Positions 36,007-44,946 of a stretch of DNA of 64,000 nt are shown here, one piece after another (position 1 is the stretch's first letter; each line of letters begins with the position of its first letter). A program made the translations under genes and the position numbers. Under the pieces are notes generated by a model that did not search any database, was not told the DNA's origin, and saw nothing but the letters and a program-made list of their open reading frames with translations. The stretch covers positions 306,006 to 370,005 of the forward strand of contig CAWCZY010000013.1 in the NCBI GenBank assembly GCA_963800215.1, given 5' to 3'. This stretch comes from JAJPKK01 sp963800215. Its GTDB lineage: Bacteria; Pseudomonadota; Alphaproteobacteria; Rhizobiales; Xanthobacteraceae.

Positions 36007-36774
36007 AGACTACCTCCCCTGGCAAGACCGCACGCCGACCGCGGCGACACCCTGGCCGCATTCCGTCCGCTGCCCGCCCCGCGCAGCCTGTCCGGTGCGC
36101 TCGTCGAACGCCTCACCTCCGACATCACCTCCGGAAAGCTCCCGCCCGGGTCGCGACTGCCGACCGAGCAGGAGATGATCGCCACCACCTGCGTCAGCCG
36201 CACCGTCGTGCGCGAGGCGGTGGCGGCGCTGCGCGCCGAGGGGCTCGTCGTCACCCGCCAGGGCGTCGGCGCGTTCGTCGCGGCGGCGCCGCGGCGGCCA
36301 TTCCGCATCGAGGGCGGCGAGCTGCATTCGCTGCGCGAGGTGATCGAGGTGATGGAGCTGCGCACCGGCGTCGAGATCGAGGCCGCCGGGCTCGCGGCCG
36401 AGCGCGCCTCGGCGGCGGGGCTCGCCAGGATCGGCGACGCCTATGAGGCGGTCGACCGGGCGATCGGCCGCGGCGATGCCGGCGTCGACCAGGATTTCGC
36501 GTTCCACCGCAGCATCGCGGAGGCGACGGAAAATCCGCAATTCGTGAGTTTTCTCGAATATCTCGGCCGCTTCATCATTCCGCGGCAGACGATCCACGTC
36601 GCCGTCGACCGTGCGGCGCAGCGCAGCGCCTATCTCGCCAAGATCCAGAGGGAGCACCGCGACATCCTCGATGCGGTCCGCGCCGGGGCGGCGGCGGCCG
36701 CGCGCGCCGCCATGCGGCGGCACCTGCTCAACAGCCGCAAGCGTTACCAGAGCCTCGCCGAGCTCGAAACATGA
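36001..36774 (+). CDS. GntR/FadR-family transcriptional regulator (FCD subfamily)
   Basis: The 257-residue regulator has an N-terminal winged helix (ALVERLTSDITSGKLPPGSRLPTEQEM, SRTVVREAVAALRAEGLV, RQGVGAFV) and a C-terminal FCD helical domain with the metal/ligand residues DQDFAFHRSIAEAT and REHRDILDAV. FadR-type regulators of this branch respond to carboxylates and sugar acids. It sits divergent to the TRAP operon, 10 bp upstream of the uronate-dehydrogenase-like gene, so it is the likely pathway regulator. Confidence 0.9.
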   Translation: MTRLPPLARPHADRGDTLAAFRPLPAPRSLSGALVERLTSDITSGKLPPGSRLPTEQEMIATTCVSRTVVREAVAALRAEGLVVTRQGVGAFVAAAPRRPFRIEGGELHSLREVIEVMELRTGVEIEAAGLAAERASAAGLARIGDAYEAVDRAIGRGDAGVDQDFAFHRSIAEATENPQFVSFLEYLGRFIIPRQTIHVAVDRAAQRSAYLAKIQREHRDILDAVRAGAAAAARAAMRRHLLNSRKRYQSLAELET

Positions 36775-36784
36775 CCGAATGCCC

Positions 36785-37595
36785 ATGAAGACGGTGCTGA
36801 TCACCGGCGCGGCCGGGGATGTGGGCGGACGGCTGGCGGGCCTGCTCGCGGACGCCTATCGCCTGCGGCTCAGCGATCTGAAGCGGCCGGCCGGGCTCGC
36901 GGCCGCGACACCGTTCGTCGCGGCGGACCTGGCCGACCTCGCCGCGGTCGAGGCGGCGGTGGCCGGCGTGGACGCCATCGTCCATCTCGGCGGCTTTTCG
37001 GTCGAAGGACCGTGGGAAACGATCCTCACCGCCAACATCATCGGCTGCTACAACCTGTTCGAGGCGGCGCACCGCCACAAGGTCGAGCGGATCGTGTTCG
37101 CGTCCTCCAACCACGCCGTCGGCTTCTATCCCCGCGGCCACCGAGATCAGGTCCGATGTGACGCTGCGCCCCGATACCCGCTATGGCGTCAGCAAGGCAT
37201 TCGGCGAGGCGGTCGGCGCCCTCTATGCATTCAAGCACGGGATGCGCGTCACCTGCATACGCATCGGCAACGTCGCCGACGCGCCGGTCGACCGGCGCCG
37301 GCTCTCGATCTGGATCAGTCCCGCCGATCTCGCCCAGCTCGTCCGCATCGGCCTCGATCACCCAGCGATCAGGTACGAGGTTTTCTACGGCGCATCCGAC
37401 AACGAGCGCGCCTGGTGGGACAATTCGAACGCGCGCCGTTACGGCTACCGGCCACAGGGGCGGGGCGAGGACCATTGCGAGGCGGCGCTCGCCGCGGAGG
37501 CCGGACGACCGCCCGATCCGGTTGCAGACTGGTACCAGGGCGGCCCATTCTGCAGCGACGAATACGATGGCGACGGTCATTTGGCGGAAAAATAA
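36785..37595 (+). CDS. NAD-dependent epimerase/dehydratase-family protein, uronate dehydrogenase-like, one frameshift
   Basis: Start ATG 36785 (or 36779). VLITGAAGDVGGRLAG is the NAD loop; VDAIVHLGGFSVEGPWETIL, NIIGCYNLFEAA, FASSNHAVGFYPR and YGVSKAFGEA (catalytic Tyr and Lys) and AWWDNSN match the uronate dehydrogenase Udh of Agrobacterium as I remember it. Udh oxidises galacturonate or glucuronate to the aldarolactone. One extra G near 37136 breaks the frame between FYPR and ATEI...DVTLRPDTRYG; repaired length is about 269 residues, normal for Udh. The neighbourhood supports a sugar-acid role; exact substrate is inference. Confidence 0.75.
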
Positions 37596-37779
37596 GCCGC
37601 CATTGCATAAACAGAATGCAAAAGGCCAGCAATAATAAGGCCGGGGCCGAGCTGCCGTGTTATATTCGCAACACCACCCGGAAATCGTGCAGGGCGTCTA
37701 TATTCCTGTTTTGATTGCCCGTGTAGTTGATGCGATCATGCTCATCGAGTTTTGAAATTGCGCCGTGGGGGCAAGAAAT

Positions 37780-38640
37780 ATGAATAGGATACTGTTGGCG
37801 ACCGCAGCCGCGCTGGGAGCCGTCCTGGTCACCGTACCGGCGTTCGCGGATGAAGCTCCGGAAGTCAAGCATGTGAGACACGTAGAGCACGCAGCCCCCG
37901 CACGCGCGGCTCCCGCGCCCGCTCAGCCGAGCTGGACAGGTGCCCAGGTCGGCGGTCAGGGCGGCATCAGCCCCACGGCCCAGGGATTTGCCGAGCCCGG
38001 GGCGCATCTCTTCCCGGGAATCTGCATAACCAGTGAAGAATGTACGGAAACGCCGTTTTCCTTCAGCGGAAATAGAAACGTCAGTGCCACCGGCGGTGGA
38101 CTTGTGGGGTACCGCTGGCAGTTCGGCACCGCCGTTCTCGGCATTGAAGCCGATGGCAACGGGAAAGGTGGTTCCTCGTCCTCCTACTCTTACTACGATA
38201 CGAATGCGTATCGTGCGGAATCGTTCTACGGGACGGTCAACCAGGGTTGGGACGCCTCGGTCCGAGGTCGCGCCGGCTTTCTCGTGACCCCAACGACCCT
38301 GGCCTACGGCACCGTCGGCATCGCCTTCGGCAGCGTGAGCGGGTCGTTTGCCTATTCGGCCCATGAAATCGACGGGCTCGGAACAGCTTCCGCAGTCGGC
38401 GGGGGATCCTGGAGCACCACCCGGTCTGGCCTGACCGGTGGCGCCGGCCTCGAAACCATGCTCAGCCAGGCGTGGACGCTGCGGCTCGAATATCGGTACA
38501 CCGATTTGGGCAGGTTCTCCGAAAACGTTGCCCTGAGCACCGTCTGCGGGGGGACCTGCGGTTCCCCATCCAGCAATGCACTGATCAATCTGCATCCGAC
38601 CTTTCAGGCGGTCAGGCTCGGGATCGGCTACGGTTTCTAG
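37780..38640 (+). CDS. Outer-membrane beta-barrel protein (third paralogue)
   Basis: From ATG 37780 the protein is 286 residues: signal peptide (LLATAAALGAVLVTVPAFADE), a His/Ala/Pro-rich linker (KHVRHVEHAAPARAAPAPAQ), then the barrel from PSWTGAQVGGQGG to AVRLGIGYGF. Strand-like RAGFLVTPTTLAYGTVGIAFG and LRLEYRYTDLG match the family. The linker before the barrel is longer than in the other two copies. It is monocistronic, with its own terminator 28 bp downstream. Confidence 0.8.
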   Translation: MNRILLATAAALGAVLVTVPAFADEAPEVKHVRHVEHAAPARAAPAPAQPSWTGAQVGGQGGISPTAQGFAEPGAHLFPGICITSEECTETPFSFSGNRNVSATGGGLVGYRWQFGTAVLGIEADGNGKGGSSSSYSYYDTNAYRAESFYGTVNQGWDASVRGRAGFLVTPTTLAYGTVGIAFGSVSGSFAYSAHEIDGLGTASAVGGGSWSTTRSGLTGGAGLETMLSQAWTLRLEYRYTDLGRFSENVALSTVCGGTCGSPSSNALINLHPTFQAVRLGIGYGF

Positions 38641-38667
38641 AGCGCGTTCCACTCACACGGAAACATC

Positions 38668-38694
38668 ATGGCCGGGCTCGTCCCGGCCATTTTT
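38668..38694 (+). terminator. Rho-independent terminator (atggccggg-ctcgt-cccggccat-tttt)
   Basis: A perfect 9-bp GC-rich stem with a 5-nt loop is followed directly by ttttcattt, 28 bp after the stop of the barrel gene. It is the cleanest intrinsic terminator in the window. Confidence 0.85.
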
Positions 38695-38831
38695 CATTTA
38701 AGTACCATGCCCTACGGCGACCGCCGCGGAGCGGCTTGAAATGCCGCAGGGCGCGGCGCACCCACCTGATTGAACCTCGATATGCCCACCAATCCCCAAG
38801 GTAACAGCTGGCCTGGGACGTCGGCGTTCCC

Positions 38832-38879
38832 GAGGGCTGGCGTTCTGGAGGGCTGGCGTTCTGGAGGGCTGGCGCTGTT
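38832..38879. repeat. 16-bp tandem repeat, about 2.7 copies
   Basis: The unit gagggctggcgttctg occurs at 38832 and 38848 exactly and at 38864 with a changed end (ctgtt). It lies 77 bp upstream of the TPR-CHAT start codon. Confidence 0.7.
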
Positions 38880-38955
38880 CGCCATAACGGCTAGACTTGA
38901 GTTCCTGCGAAGGGGGCGGCCGCCGGACTCGCGATCACGCGGGAGGAAGATCCCC

Positions 38956-41752
38956 ATGTTCTGCTCGGCGCTGCCTCGGCTTACGGTTGTCTCCCTGGTT
39001 TTGCTCCTCGCCGCCGCCGGCTCGCCGGCGTGGGCGCAGCAGGACGGATTCGCCGCTGCCAACCCGCTGGTGTCGCAGGCCAAGGCCCGCATCGACCAGC
39101 GCAGATATGACGAGGCGGCGGACCTTTACCGGCGCGCCCTGGCCATCCTGGAGACGGACCCCGACAAGAACCGTCCCTATCTGATCGATACGCTGAGCAA
39201 TCTCGCCCGCACCTACGAATTCCAAAGCCGCTATGTCGAGGCGGTCGAGCTACGCAAGCGCGCGGTGGCGCTGGCCGAGGGCAGCGCCGGGCGCGACAAG
39301 GGCATCGGCCTCGCCAGCAGCCTGAACGACCTCGCCATGGCGTATTACCTCCTCGGGCGCTACGCCGAGGCGGAGCCGCTCGACGAACGCGCGCTGATGA
39401 TCCGCGAGAACGCGCTCGGCCGCAGCCATCGCGACGTCGCCGTCAGCCTGAACAATCTGGCGCAGCTGTATGAGCGCCTCGGCCGTTACGACGACGCCGA
39501 GGCCTTGCACCGCCGCGCCATCGCCATCGAGGAAAAAGCCCCGGGCGCCGGGCGCCAGCTCGCGGTGAGCCTGAACAATCTCGCCGTGGTGGACCTCAAG
39601 GTCGGCCGGCGGGAGGAGGCGGAACAACTGACCAAGCGGGCGCTCGCGCTCCAGCAGAAGAGCCTCCCCGCCAACGATGCCGACATCGCGCAGAGCCTGA
39701 ATAACCTCTCGGTCGCCTACCGGCAATTGGGCCGCGCCGCCGAAGGCGAGCCGCTGCTCAAGCGGGCCATTGCGATCAAGGAGCAGATCTTCGGCCCGAA
39801 CCATCCCGAGGTCGCCTTCCACCTCATTCCGCTCGCCAATGCCTATGTGAATCTCGGCCGCTACGAGGAGGCCGAGCCGCTGTATCTGCGGGCGCTGGCG
39901 ATCCGCCAGCGAGTGTTCGGCCCGGACCATATGGATGTCGCGTCGGTGATCAATTATATCGCGCGGCTGCAGCTCCTGATGGGGCGCACCACCGAATCGA
40001 TCGATTCGTCGCGAAAGGCGGTTCGTCTCGTGGTCAATCGGCTCAACCGGGACGCCGGCAGCCGTTCGGCGCCGGAAATCGCATCGCTGCGCGATTATTT
40101 CGACCAGAACGTCGCCGTCCTCGATCGCGCGGAGCAGCAGCGGATTCTCGGGTCCGGAGGCCGGCAATGAGGCGTTCGAAAGCGCCCAATGGGCCAATCA
40201 GTCGGCGGCGGCGACGGCGCTGGCGCAGATGGCGGCCCGCTTCGGCGCCGGCAATGATCCGCTGGCGGCGGTGGTGCGCCAGCAGCAGGACGCCGTGAGC
40301 GAATTGCGCATCCTCGACCGCGGCCTTCCGGCCGAGCTCTCGAAAGCCGAGAACCTGCGCGATCCCAAGCGCGAGGAGACGATGCGGCGCCGGGCCGCCG
40401 AATTGTCGGCGCTGGTCGAGCAACTGAACAAGGACATTGCGGTCCAGTTTCCGCAATATGCCTCGCTGGTCAGCCCGAAGCCGCTCAAGGTCGAGCGCGT
40501 CCAGCAATTGCTCGGCGCCGACGAAGCGCTGGCCTTCTTCCTCAGCAGCGAGAAAGAGAGCCATGTTTTCGCGGTGACCCGCGATCGCTTCGCGTGGCGC
40601 ACGATCCCCCTCGGTGCCGAAGCCATGGCGGCGAAGGTGACGAAGGTCCGCCAGGGGGTCGATGTCGATGATCTCCTGAGATCCATCGATGCCGGAAAAC
40701 CCGTGCTGTTCGATCTCGGCGCCGCCTACGATCTCTATGTGACGCTGCTCGGCCCGGTCGAGGACATCATCAAGGACAAGCGTCACCTGCTGGTGGTGCC
40801 GACCGGCGCCCTCACGGCGCTGCCGTTCCATCTGCTGGTGACGCAGCGGCCGGCGACGGCGGTACCGCGGCTCGAGGACATGGCGACCTATCGCGATGCG
40901 GCCTGGCTGATCAAGCGGCAGGCGGTGAGCGTGCTGCCTTCGGTCGCGAGCCTGGAGGCGTTGCGCGCCTTTGCCCGTACCAGCAGCGCGGCGCGGCCGA
41001 TGACGGGCTTTGGCGATCCCATATTCGGTCCCGAGGACCCCAAGGCTTCGCCGGGCCAGCGCGGGCGGCAGGCGCGTTCGGTCAAGACCCGCGCATATGC
41101 CGATTATTGGCGCGGCGCAGGCGTCGACCGGTCGCGGCTCGCCGAGGCCCTGCCCGAGCTGCCCGACACCGCCGACGAGCTCAAGGCAGTGGCGGCAAAG
41201 CTCGGCGCCCCCGCCAGCGACATCCATCTCCGCGAGGATGCGACCGAGACGGCGGTCAAGCACGCGCCGCTTTCCGACTACCGGGTGATCTATTTCGCCA
41301 CTCACGGCCTGGTTGCCGGAGACATCAAGGGTCTGGCCGAGCCCTCGCTGGCCCTGTCGCTGCCGAAACAATCGACGGCGCTCGATGACGGCCTGTTGAC
41401 AGCCAGCGAGGTGGCGCAGCTCAAGCTCGATGCCGACTGGGCCGTCCTGTCGGCTTGCAACACCAGCGCCGGCGACAAGCCCGGAGCCGAAGCGCTCTCG
41501 GGCCTCGCCCGCGCCTTCTTCTATGCGGGTGCCCGTGCACTGCTGGTGTCGCACTGGAAGGTGGCCTCGAACGCAGCGACGGTATTGACCACCTCGACCT
41601 TCGGCTACCTCAAGGCCGATCCCTCCGCGGGACCCGCGGAAGCGCTGCGCCGCGCCATGCTCGCCTACATGGCGGATACCTCCGATCCCAACAGCGCCTA
41701 TCCCGCCTTCTGGGGGCCGTTCGAGGTGGTAGGCGAGGGCGCGGCGCGCTGA
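38956..41752 (+). CDS. Secreted TPR-CHAT (caspase-like) protein, one frameshift
   Basis: ATG 38956 follows gggaggaag and opens a signal peptide (LTVVSLVLLLAAAGSPAWAQ). Eight TPR units follow (about residues 35-370; e.g. LNNLAQLYERLGRYDDAEALHRR). The frame stops at TGA 40168-40170, but removing one G of the GGG at 40150-40152 gives RILGPEAGNEAFES and joins the second half, restoring 931 residues. That half is a CHAT domain with the catalytic His in VIYFATHG and Cys in AVLSACNTSAGD, ending WGPFEVVGEGAA. CHAT enzymes are caspase/separase-related proteases. Intracellular ones act in defence or signalling; this one is predicted periplasmic, where role and targets are unknown. If the frameshift is real, the halves are 38956-40170 and about 40190-41752. 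Confidence 0.85.
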
Positions 41753-41780
41753 TCCGGGGCGAAGCGCCGGTGGGTCGCTC

Positions 41781-41796
41781 TGTGACCTAGGTCACA
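41781..41796. promoter_or_regulatory. Perfect CRP-type site TGTGA-CCTAGG-TCACA
   Basis: A 16-bp perfect palindrome matching the CRP consensus TGTGA-N6-TCACA lies 28 bp after the CHAT stop and 81 bp upstream of the OmpA-domain gene start. It is probably an activator or repressor site for that gene. A Crp/Fnr regulator is encoded at 49093, but its recognition helix was not matched to this site. Confidence 0.55.
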
Positions 41797-41876
41797 GATT
41801 TTCACGGCCGTCGGTGCGAACCTTTTGCCGTGGTGCTGCAACCAATGAGTATTCGGGGCACCGACGGAGGATCATC

Positions 41877-42458
41877 ATGAAACGGCTGCATCGCACAATC
41901 AGCGGCGTACTGGCCGCTGGCTTCATCGGCTTCCTGGCCTTCGGCAATGCAGCATTCGCCGAGCAGGTTTCGCGCCAGCAGATCTTGGATGCGTTGACGG
42001 CGCAGCCGAAGGTCATGGGCCTGGCGGACCGGCTGCGGCTGACGCGGTCGCCGACGTTCGACGACCGCGATTACAGCGTAGCGAGCACGCAGTCGATGCC
42101 GGCCATCGATCTCGAGGTCTATTTCGACTACAACTCCGCGGCGATCACGCCCAAGGCAGAGCCGCAGTTGCGCGAGCTCGGCGAGGCACTCTCCGATTCC
42201 AGGCTGAAAGGGGCTACGATTTCGATCAACGGCCACACCGACGCCGTCGGCGGTGATGCCTTCAACAAGAAGTTGTCGGAACGCCGCGCGGTGATGATCA
42301 AGGGCTACCTGGTGGACAACTTCCAGCTGTCTCCGTCCAATCTGCGAACCGTCGGCTACGGCAAGTCGAGGCCGAAGAACAAGATGGACCCGATGGCTGC
42401 CGAGAACCGCCGCGTCGAAGTCGTCAACCTCGCGCCCCAGGCCCAGGCGCAACGCTGA
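41877..42458 (+). CDS. OmpA-family peptidoglycan-associated protein
   Basis: ATG 41877 follows acggagg. The 193-residue protein has a signal peptide (ISGVLAAGFIGFLAFGNAAFAE) and one C-terminal OmpA domain: AIDLEVYFDYNSAAITPKAE, INGHTDAVGGDAFNKKLSERRA, VGYGKSRPKN and AENRRVEVV, with the Asp and Arg that hold diaminopimelate. There is no lipobox Cys, so it is a soluble periplasmic or barrel-linked cell-wall binder rather than a Pal lipoprotein. It follows the CHAT gene on the same strand after 124 bp with its own CRP-like site. Confidence 0.85.
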   Translation: MKRLHRTISGVLAAGFIGFLAFGNAAFAEQVSRQQILDALTAQPKVMGLADRLRLTRSPTFDDRDYSVASTQSMPAIDLEVYFDYNSAAITPKAEPQLRELGEALSDSRLKGATISINGHTDAVGGDAFNKKLSERRAVMIKGYLVDNFQLSPSNLRTVGYGKSRPKNKMDPMAAENRRVEVVNLAPQAQAQR

Positions 42459-42486
42459 GCACGTTGGGATCGGCCTGACCCCACTG

Positions 42487-42570
42487 GTGTCGTTGCCCGG
42501 CTTGACCGGGCAATCCAGTACTCCCGGTCGGTGCTTACCGGGTCGCCCGGTCGAGCCCGGGCTGACAGCG
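42487..42570. repeat. Dispersed paired palindrome (gcccggcttgaccgggcaatcc type)
   Basis: Copy of the repeat at 5901: ttgcccggcttgaccgggcaa (42493-42513) and gtcgcccggtcgagcccgggc (42543-42563) separated by tccagtactcccggtcgg. It is intergenic between the OmpA-domain and TauE genes and continues into a stretch similar to the 38826 repeat (gttcccgagggctggcg at 42651). Confidence 0.6.
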
Positions 42571-42757
42571 AAATGTGATCTCGATGGCCGGGCTTGCCCC
42601 CGGCCATTTCGCTTTCGAGGATGGCGCGCCGACGCCGTTCCAGAGGGCTCCGTTCCCGAGGGCTGGCGCAAAGCCGGCCTCCCCAGCATAGTAGGCCGCA
42701 GCCGACCGACCGAGCCGAAGCGTTCGGCTCGGTCATCCGCAACCGTTGCGAGGGACC

Positions 42758-43537
42758 ATGCCCCCCACCTTGGTGGCGGACGCGCTGGGATTGTTGTCGG
42801 GCTCGATGGTCGGGTTCTCGCTCGGCCTGGTGGGCGGGGGCGGCTCTGTGCTCGCCGTGCCGCTGATGATCTATGTTGTCGGCGTGCCGAGCGTGCACAT
42901 CGCCATCGGCACCACCGCCTTCGCCGTCGCGGTGAATGCGGCGGCCAATCTCGTATCCCACGCACGCATGGGGACGGTCATATGGCGGTGCGCCGGCGTC
43001 TTCGCAGCGGCAGGGATGGTAGGGGCATTCGCCGGCTCGAGCCTGAGCAAGATGGTCGACGGCCAAAAGCTCCTGGTGCTGTTTGCCATCCTGATGCTGA
43101 TCATCGCAGCCGTCATGTACGCGAGGCGTTCGGCCGAGGGTGAAGCGAACGTCAAGCTCAGCCGCCAGAATTTTCCGCGGCTGGCCGCGGGCGGCCTGGC
43201 GACGGGCGCGCTTTCGGGCTTCTTCGGCATCGGCGGCGGCTTTCTCATCGTCCCCGGACTCATGTTCGCCTGCGGAATGCCGATCATGAATGCGATCGGT
43301 TCCTCGCTCGTCGCGGTCACTGCGTTCGGCGCGACGGCCGCATTCAACTACGCAAGGTCCGGACTGGTCGATTGGCATCTCGCCGTCATCTTCATCACCG
43401 CCGGAATCGTCGGCGGTCTGGCCGGCGGCCGCGTGGCCAAGGCGCTCGGGAACCGGCGAGGTACGCTCAACATCGTCTTTGCGGTGATCATTGTCTTGGT
43501 GGCGCTTTACATGCTCGCGCGCAGTATCATGGCGTGA
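42758..43537 (+). CDS. Sulfite exporter TauE/SafE-family permease
   Basis: From ATG 42758 the 259-residue protein has about eight membrane spans in two homologous halves, each with the family's Gly-rich motif: GFSLGLVGGGGSVLAVPLMIY and GALSGFFGIGGGFLIVPGLMF. TauE/SafE proteins export or import sulfite, sulfonates or organosulfur compounds. No sulfur gene lies beside it, so the substrate is open. It ends 19 bp before the hydrolase gene, suggesting co-transcription. Confidence 0.88.
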   Translation: MPPTLVADALGLLSGSMVGFSLGLVGGGGSVLAVPLMIYVVGVPSVHIAIGTTAFAVAVNAAANLVSHARMGTVIWRCAGVFAAAGMVGAFAGSSLSKMVDGQKLLVLFAILMLIIAAVMYARRSAEGEANVKLSRQNFPRLAAGGLATGALSGFFGIGGGFLIVPGLMFACGMPIMNAIGSSLVAVTAFGATAAFNYARSGLVDWHLAVIFITAGIVGGLAGGRVAKALGNRRGTLNIVFAVIIVLVALYMLARSIMA

Positions 43538-43556
43538 ACGGTCACGGGGAGCCGAG

Positions 43557-44243
43557 ATGCCCGAACCGCATCGCATCGATGTGACGGCCACCGAGCAGGT
43601 CACCGCCATCGTCTACCCCGCGGCACCTGATGATGCCGCGGACATCTCCCTGATCCTCGCCCACGGCGCCGGGGCGAACCAGAGCAGCGGCTTCATGGTG
43701 CAATTCGCCGCTGCGCTCGCCGCCCGCGGCATCGAAACCATCACCTTCAATTTCGTCTACAGCGAAACGGGCCGGCGACTTCCCGACCGCAATGACCGGC
43801 TGGAGGCCTGCTGGCGCCGCGTCATCGCGGCCTGCCGCGGCGGCGCCATCGGCGGGACTGGAGGCCGCAAAGTCGCGATCGGCGGCAAGTCGATGGGCGG
43901 ACGCATCGCCTCGCAAGTCGCCGCCGCCGATCCCGACGGCATCGCGGGCTTGGTCTTGCTCGGTTATCCCCTCCATCCGCCGGGCCGGCCCGACCAGCTT
44001 CGGGCCGAACACCTGCCCGGGATCCGCGCGCCGATGCTGTTCGTGCAGGGCTCGCGGGACGCCTTCGGAACCCCCGACGAGCTCGCGCCCATCATGAGGT
44101 CCCTGGAGGCGCCGGCCCGGCTCCGTGTCGTCGAAGGCGGCGATCACTCCTTCAAGGTTGCGAAGAAGGCGGCGCTGTCGCAGGAAGAGGTGTACGAATT
44201 CATTCTCGATGAAATCGAGCAATGGCTGCGGGCACTGCCCTGA
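43557..44243 (+). CDS. Alpha/beta-hydrolase (KANL3/Tex30-like, dienelactone-hydrolase fold)
   Basis: From ATG 43557 the protein is 228 residues. LILAHGAGANQSSGFM is the oxyanion region, GGKSMGGRIA the nucleophile elbow with Ser, MLFVQGSRDAFG holds the acid and EGGDHSFKV the catalytic His. There is no signal peptide, so it is cytosolic. The KANL3/Tex30 branch has no proven reaction in bacteria. It follows the TauE gene closely. Confidence 0.8.
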   Translation: MPEPHRIDVTATEQVTAIVYPAAPDDAADISLILAHGAGANQSSGFMVQFAAALAARGIETITFNFVYSETGRRLPDRNDRLEACWRRVIAACRGGAIGGTGGRKVAIGGKSMGGRIASQVAAADPDGIAGLVLLGYPLHPPGRPDQLRAEHLPGIRAPMLFVQGSRDAFGTPDELAPIMRSLEAPARLRVVEGGDHSFKVAKKAALSQEEVYEFILDEIEQWLRALP

Positions 44244-44440
44244 ACTTTTCCGCCGCAGCCCACCGGCGCAATTCGCGTTGCTGGCGTCCAGCCTTATGTC
44301 GTATCTTGAGTCCCGGCGGATCGCGGGAGGCATCGCGCGCTGAGAACGCGCGGTGCCTCGAAGCGCCGATAAATCGTCTGTGTGACAGCAAAAAAACGGC
44401 CGCTCCACGCCAGCCTGCGCGGACCGGGATTGATCGAGGG

Positions 44441-44833
44441 ATGGAAATCATGAGATTGCAATCGACGGCAGTGCTGGCGGGCTTGGTATGGGCCACTGCG
44501 ACCGGCGCCGTGCTGGCGCATCACTCCTTTGCCATGTTCGACGCCGAACACCCCATCGTGGTCACCGGAACCGTGAAGGAGTTCAGGTTCGTGAGCCCTC
44601 ACACCCTCCTGATCCTGGAGGTGAAGGGCGCCGACGGCGTCGCCAAGGAGTGGATGCTCGAAGGCGGGGCGCCGGGCCTTCTGGTGAGGGACGGAATGAA
44701 CGGCAAGAGCCTGAAGCCGGGCGACGAGATCACCGCCAAGATCAATCCGTTGCACAGCGGTGCCGAGGGTGGCTCCTACCAGCCGCAGCAGCTCAAGTTC
44801 AAGGACGGCCGGCCGGTCGTGGCGCCGAGATAG
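44441..44833 (+). CDS. Secreted DUF6152-type protein
   Basis: The 130-residue protein (ATG 44441 or 44450) has a signal peptide (STAVLAGLVWATATGAVLA) and begins its mature part HHSFAMFDAEHPIVVTGTVKEF, the hallmark of a family of small periplasmic beta proteins found in alphaproteobacteria. The rest is a single OB-like fold (HTLLILEVKG, LKPGDEITAKINPL). Function unknown. The next gene, 113 bp on, is another exported protein on the same strand and the pair probably works together. Confidence 0.75.
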   Translation: MEIMRLQSTAVLAGLVWATATGAVLAHHSFAMFDAEHPIVVTGTVKEFRFVSPHTLLILEVKGADGVAKEWMLEGGAPGLLVRDGMNGKSLKPGDEITAKINPLHSGAEGGSYQPQQLKFKDGRPVVAPR

Positions 44834-44946
44834 AAGCGCAATTCCAATCGCCGGCCGTGTTCGCGGCGCCGGCTCCCCGAACCCTTCGCGGCTTGCGATG
44901 GATCGCCGGGAACGGCATTGCGGGTCGTCATTATGGGAGGAAAGAA

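Larger units (their letters stand above)
38641..38955. other. Spacer before the TPR-CHAT gene: terminator, tandem repeat, promoter region
   Basis: No coding frame is supported before ATG 38956, although the frame is open from 38770. It holds the barrel-gene terminator and the 16-bp tandem repeat annotated separately. The segment gttcccgagggctggcg at 38826 recurs exactly at 42651, so part of the spacer is a dispersed repeat. Confidence 0.5.

Noticed and set aside
40140..40175. Programmed frameshifting in the CHAT gene
   Set aside because: No slippery heptamer or downstream structure recognised, and many other genes in the window carry similar one-base breaks; sequence error is simpler.
40043..41554. 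503-residue minus-strand open frame opposite the CHAT half
   Set aside because: Antisense shadow; the CHAT His and Cys motifs are on the plus strand.
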